A DNA stretch of 55,105 bases from an uncultured Acidobacteriota bacterium. GTDB lineage: Bacteria; Acidobacteriota; Terriglobia; Bryobacterales; Bryobacteraceae. The stretch covers positions 75,869-130,973 of the forward strand of contig CADECY010000010.1 in NCBI GenBank assembly GCA_902825945.1, given 5' to 3'. Of this stretch, positions 51,420 to 55,105 are shown piece after piece; the stretch's first letter is position 1, and each line of letters starts with the position of its first letter. A program made the position numbers and the translations under genes. Below the pieces are notes generated by a model that saw nothing but the letters and a program-made list of their open reading frames with translations, was not told the origin of the DNA and did not search any database.

Positions 51420-52169
51420 ATGCACTACGCAATCTTGGTTGCCTTTCTTGCCTCGGCTCAGACGGCGGAAAGTCAATCCCTGGTGACACCCGGCACGGTG
51501 ACACCGGCGCCACGCACCGTCGTGAACGACGAAATGCGGGGAGACATCAGCATGGCCCGCAAGGAATACCGCCAAGCGATCGATCACTACAGCACGATCC
51601 AGCCCGCGACACACATTTCGCTCAACAAGATCGGCATCGCCTACCACCAGATGATGGATCTGGCGAACGCCAAACGCAGCTATGAGCGCGCCGCGAAACT
51701 GAGGCCGGACTACGCCGAGGCGGTGAACAACCTCGGGACCGTCTACTACGCCAACAAGAGCTATCGCCGCGCGGTGAGTTTCTACAACAAGGCGCTGAAG
51801 CTCGCGCCGCGATCGGCGAGCATCTACAGCAATCTCGGCACGGCGTGGTTCGCGCGCAAGAAGTACGAGCGCGCCTCCGAGGCCTATCAGAAAGCGCTCG
51901 AGCTCGACCCGGAAGTATTCGAGCATCGCTCCACCAATGGTGTGCTCTTGCAGGAGCGCAGCGTCGCCGAGCGCGCCAAGTTCCATTTCTATCTCGCGAA
52001 GACCTACGCCAAGGCCGGTCAGGCCGAGCGGGCCTTGATCTACATGCGCAAAGCTCTCGAAGAGGGCTTCAAGGATAAACAGAAATTTGTCGAAGAACCC
52101 GAGTTCGCCGCCCTCCAGACGCTTCCGGAGTTCCAGCAACTGCTCGAGCTTCAGCCTCGCGTTCTGTAG
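51420..52169 (+). CDS. Exported TPR-repeat protein
   Basis: ATG 51420 follows AAGGAGG by a good distance and begins a short signal-like segment (MHYAILVAFLASAQTAESQS), for 249 residues. About four TPR units are visible between residues 40 and 180 (MARKEYRQAIDHYSTIQP, YAEAVNNLGTVYYANKSYRR, ASIYSNLGTAWFARKKYERA, YLAKTYAKAGQAERALIYM). TPR proteins scaffold protein complexes. The gene is divergent from the Oar-like receptor and overlaps the start of the next TPR gene by 83 bases. Periplasmic or secreted location is likely. Confidence 0.88.
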   Translation: MHYAILVAFLASAQTAESQSLVTPGTVTPAPRTVVNDEMRGDISMARKEYRQAIDHYSTIQPATHISLNKIGIAYHQMMDLANAKRSYERAAKLRPDYAEAVNNLGTVYYANKSYRRAVSFYNKALKLAPRSASIYSNLGTAWFARKKYERASEAYQKALELDPEVFEHRSTNGVLLQERSVAERAKFHFYLAKTYAKAGQAERALIYMRKALEEGFKDKQKFVEEPEFAALQTLPEFQQLLELQPRVL

Positions 52170-53766
52170 TCTCTTCCTGATCGCCTGCGGCGGCGAGAAG
52201 CGCGCGGTGGAACGTCTCGCGATACTCCCTTGCGAGGTCCTGTCACGCGATGCCGGACTCGAATGGGCCGCCGATGCCGCGGCCGGACTCGCCTCCCGCG
52301 CGCTCAACGGCGCTCCGGGCACGGTCCCGCTCGCCGCACGGGATCGAGCCGATGCCATCAAGCGGCAGGCTACGCGGATCGTCCACACGTATGCAGTGCG
52401 CGAGGGATCCGGATGGAAGGTAAGGGGCACGGTCGAGGATGCGCCCACGCACCGGACCGTCGCGGAGGTGAATGTCGCGGCCGCCAATCCGGCGGACTTC
52501 GGAGCCGCGATCGCTGGCGCGATCTGGAACGGCGCGGGCAAGCAGAGCTGGAATCCGGAAGCCGTGCAGGCATACGGCAAGGCGATCCGGATGCCGGCCG
52601 CGGAGGCGGTGCCCCTGCTTCGCAACGCCGTCAAACTTGAGCCGAAGCTCGAAGAGGCATGGCTGCTTCTGGCGCAGATGGAAATGGCGGTGTCGGGCCG
52701 CGAAGCCGCCGCGGCGGCGATCGCGGGCGCTCCGCAAACAGCGGCGGTGCAATTGATGGCGTCCACATTGCAGGGCGACGCGGCAGGTCAACTGACGGCG
52801 CTCGAAGCCACCGCGAAAGCAAACCCCGGGAACTGGGAAGCGTGGGCGCAATTGGGCTCGGCGGCGATCCGGGCGCGGCGATACCGCGAGGCGGCCGGAG
52901 CGTTCACCCAGGCGTTGGCGATCGAACCCAAGTCCGCGAATCTACTCAATCAGGCCGCCTACGCGTTCGAACTGGCGGGCGATCACGCCAAGGCGATGGA
53001 AACGGTGAGCGCCTACGAGAAACTGGTTCCAGCGAGTGCGAACCCGATCGATTCGCGAGGCGAGATCCTCACGATGGCGGGCCAGTTCGACGAAGCCGCA
53101 AAGGCCTTTCGCGAGGCCGACGCCAAGGACCCGAAGTTTCTCGGCGGCGCTCTGCTGCTCAAGGCGGCGGAAGCCAAGCGGCTGAGCGGAGACACGGCGG
53201 GTGCCGATCAATCGTTCGCCGAGTGGGAGAGGACCCACGCGCAGCATCCGTTCGCCTGGATGTATCGCGCACAGTGGGACTATACGGGAGGAAGGAAGGC
53301 GGAGGCCGAGGCCCGCGTGAAGGCGAATGGGACCCCCGTCGCGCTCGTGCAGTTGGCGATCTGGAAGCTCGAACAGGGAGATCGCGCGGCGGCCGAATCG
53401 ATCCTCGCCCAAGCCGCGGCCAAGGCGGGAGAGGCGGCGGCGAATCGGAACGCCGTCGCGTTCGGCCGGGCGTTGCTCACCGGTGAAGCAAACAGTCCGG
53501 CGATTCGCGGCGTGGCGCTGCTGCTGCGGAAGGATTTCGCCGGGGCGGCACCGCAGCTCGAACAAGGAGTGCGTGCCGAACGGCCCGACCAGGCGAGTCC
53601 CGTGCCGATTTTGTTGGCGTGGGCCTATCTCGAGACGGGGCAGGTGGAGAAGGCGAAGGAGTTGCTGCGATTCTGGCCGATCCCGAGGTCCGGCGGTGAA
53701 CCGTTCCTGGAATGTCTGGTGTTTCCACGGATACTCGAGTTGCGGAAGCGCGCGGGGCTGGGGTGA
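52087..53766 (+). CDS. TPR-rich lipoprotein
   Basis: TTG 52087 is the only usable start before a lipobox-like SLFLIACGG, so the gene overlaps the preceding one by 83 bases. The mature 520-residue protein starts at the Cys of LIAC. An N-terminal domain of about 150 residues (VERLAILPCEVLSRDAGLEW, then ATRIVHTYAVREGSGWKVRG) resembles a nucleotide- or TolB-N-like module. TPR units fill the remainder (ANPGNWEAWAQLGSAAIRAR, SANLLNQAAYAFELAGDHAK, VPILLAWAYLETGQVEKAKE). AAGGA lies 11 bases before the TTG. It may form a surface complex with the TPR protein upstream. Confidence 0.78.
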   Translation: MSKNPSSPPSRRFRSSSNCSSFSLAFCSLFLIACGGEKRAVERLAILPCEVLSRDAGLEWAADAAAGLASRALNGAPGTVPLAARDRADAIKRQATRIVHTYAVREGSGWKVRGTVEDAPTHRTVAEVNVAAANPADFGAAIAGAIWNGAGKQSWNPEAVQAYGKAIRMPAAEAVPLLRNAVKLEPKLEEAWLLLAQMEMAVSGREAAAAAIAGAPQTAAVQLMASTLQGDAAGQLTALEATAKANPGNWEAWAQLGSAAIRARRYREAAGAFTQALAIEPKSANLLNQAAYAFELAGDHAKAMETVSAYEKLVPASANPIDSRGEILTMAGQFDEAAKAFREADAKDPKFLGGALLLKAAEAKRLSGDTAGADQSFAEWERTHAQHPFAWMYRAQWDYTGGRKAEAEARVKANGTPVALVQLAIWKLEQGDRAAAESILAQAAAKAGEAAANRNAVAFGRALLTGEANSPAIRGVALLLRKDFAGAAPQLEQGVRAERPDQASPVPILLAWAYLETGQVEKAKELLRFWPIPRSGGEPFLECLVFPRILELRKRAGLG

Positions 53767-53771
53767 GAAGC

Positions 53772-54792
53772 ATGACCCGCCGAAGCCTGCTGGCTGGGCC
53801 CGCGCTGCTCACCGCCGCGAAGGGACAAGCCAGGAATCCGGTGATCGGCACGGGCGATCACCGCTACGAGGTCATCCACGACTGGCCCGAACCACCGGGC
53901 AAGCTGCGGTTCGGCAACACGCACGGAATCGCGGTCGACTCGCAGGGACGTCTGATCGTGGCACACACCGTTCACAAGTCGAGCGAGAGTCCCGCTGCGA
54001 TCGCGATCTTCGACGAGAAGGGCAAGTTCGTCAAGTCATGGGGCGCCGAGATGCGTGGCGGCGCGCACGGGCTCATCGTGCGACGCGAGGGATCAGAGGA
54101 GTTTCTCTATCACTGCGACAACGTGAAGGGATTCGTGCGCAAGACTACGCTCGACGGCGGAGTGGTCTGGGTGATGCATGCGCCCGTGGCGAGCGGACTC
54201 TATCCCAAAGCGTAGCCAGTACCGCCCGTCGAACCTCGCCATCGCTTCGGACGGCTCGCTCTATGTCGCCGACGGCTACGGCAAGTTCTACATTCACCAC
54301 TACGACGCGAAGCTCCGCTACGTCCGGACCTTCGGCGGGTCGCGTGATGAGATGGGCCGCCACAATGGCAAGGAGACCGCCACAGGCACCACGATCTGGC
54401 CGCATGCGATCGCCATCGATCCTCGCGGCCCGCATCCGTTGCTGATGGTGGGAGAACGTGGAGACAATCGCCGCATCCAATACTTTTCGCTCGACGGCAA
54501 GCCACTGCACATGGTGAAAGAAGCCGTCCGTTGGCCGAGCACGTTTCAGTTCATGGGTGATCTGTTACTGATGCCCGACCTGAAAGCGGTGGTCACCGTG
54601 TTCGACAAGAACAACAAGCCCGTCATTCAACTCGGCGATGGACAGCATCCGGACGGCAAGACCTACGAAGGCCTGCGGACTCAAGAGCGGACGGCATTTC
54701 CGGCGGGACGTTTCATCGCTCCGCACGATGCCTGCTTCGATGCAGCGGGCAACATCATTCGAGTGCTGCAACGAGATGTGTGCCGCAACTGA
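53772..54792 (+). pseudogene. Frameshifted Tat-exported NHL/six-bladed propeller gene
   Basis: ATG 53772 starts a twin-arginine leader (MTRRSLLAGPALLTAAKG) and a propeller read as NTHGIAVDSQGRLIVAHTVH. The frame ends at TAG 54213-54215. Removing one T there (GCGTAGCC to GCGAGCC) would restore SGLYPKASQYRPSNLAIAS and the continuing frame (LYVADGYGKFYIHHYDAK, WPHAIAIDPRGPHPLLMVGE, FIAPHDACFDAAGNI). The end is also altered, lacking the usual final propeller strands. It follows the lipoprotein gene by five bases and was probably part of the same operon. A sequencing error at 54213 is possible. Confidence 0.78.
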
Positions 54793-55105
54793 ATTGTGCG
54801 CGAACGGCGATCGATCTGGCCGAAGCTAGTCGTTTTCCGACAACCCACGCGTACGTAAGCGGATTCCCGTTGAGCGAGAGTTCACTCGGCTGTGTTTCCA
54901 AGAGCCCTCCGCTCCGGCCATCGCTGTGAGGCGCGGAATGCTGCTCCCCTAGATGCTGACAATTCGCTCAATCCAGGACGCGCCCAACCCGAATCAACGG
55001 CACCGGGACGAGCCCCGGAGTCGTTCCGACTACACCTCGATTGCCGCGCGAACGCCGTCACGGCGACCATCACGTCAAACGCCAGCGGCTCATACGTCCG
55101 CTCCT
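54793..55105. other. Gene-free end of window
   Basis: No gene is supported in these 313 bases. In one plus frame the last stretch reads NAVTATITSNASGSYVRS, which has the flavour of a carboxypeptidase-regulatory domain, and another frame reads SPGVVPTTP, reminiscent of an Oar plug. These frames are interrupted and short, so a decayed or partly visible receptor gene is only a guess. Confidence 0.35.

Noticed and set aside
54900..55105. Oar-like phrases near the right edge (SPGVVPTTP, TSNASGSYVRS)
   Set aside because: They lie in different frames, are very short, and the window ends before they could be confirmed.

Overview
The window looks like chromosomal DNA of a GC-rich member of the Acidobacteriota, most like the Bryobacterales/Solibacter group. 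This is inferred from gene content: an Oar-like TonB-dependent receptor with an N-terminal carboxypeptidase-regulatory domain, a Ser/Thr kinase fused to a beta-propeller, many Tat-exported hydrolases, a CNPSR-type sulfatase, ThuA, lactonase and DUF3604-like proteins, and a multiheme cytochrome with TPRs. No rRNA, tRNA, CRISPR array or intact insertion sequence was seen.

Layout. 1-3.5 kb: a higA antitoxin cut by the left edge, a convergent kinase-propeller gene, and a decayed second higBA module on the far side of the kinase. 3.7-8.1 kb: a penicillin-binding transpeptidase-like protein, then a leftward operon of a PP2C phosphatase and three overlapping exported proteins behind a good sigma70-like promoter. 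8.3-10 kb: an Rpn-type nuclease gene with a decayed tandem fragment, and a YdeI-like gene broken by an amber codon. 10-13.3 kb: a tightly packed leftward operon of a sulfite-dehydrogenase-like molybdoenzyme, a small cytochrome c with a CX3CH motif, a sugar isomerase-like protein and a medium-chain reductase. 13.4-18.4 kb: a secreted HExxH metallopeptidase opposite a subtilase with a Trp-Gly repeat tail. 18.4-25.8 kb: a frameshifted secreted-protein gene, two coupled amidohydrolases, hemerythrin, two short-chain dehydrogenases, larA and a ThuA-domain protein.

25.9-30 kb is more housekeeping: infA behind an array of degenerate repeats, a single-ring Clp-type AAA+ ATPase, a membrane protein with a defective JAMM domain, and rsmI. 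30-46 kb holds exported polysaccharide- or surface-related proteins (collagen-like DNRLRE, CBM9/PKD, serine hydrolase, sulfatase, PHP/propeller, lactonase), a sugar kinase, alcohol dehydrogenase, an AAA+/DUF4143 ATPase preceded by two palindromic operators, and a cation/proton antiporter. 46.5-55 kb carries a seven-heme cytochrome overlapping the Oar-like receptor gene, a divergent pair of TPR genes and a frameshifted beta-propeller gene.

The recurring theme is decay. Toxin-antitoxin modules and accessory genes have left recognisable fragments between intact operons (higBA, a PIN-domain C-terminus, an Rpn fragment), and three further genes are broken by point changes. The best candidates for new biology are the duplicated higBA around the kinase, the CX3CH cytochrome beside a sulfite-dehydrogenase-like enzyme, the operator pair overlapping a possibly leaderless ATPase gene, the hairpin masking the receptor ribosome-binding site, the AAA+/JAMM-like neighbours, and the Trp-Gly subtilase tail.
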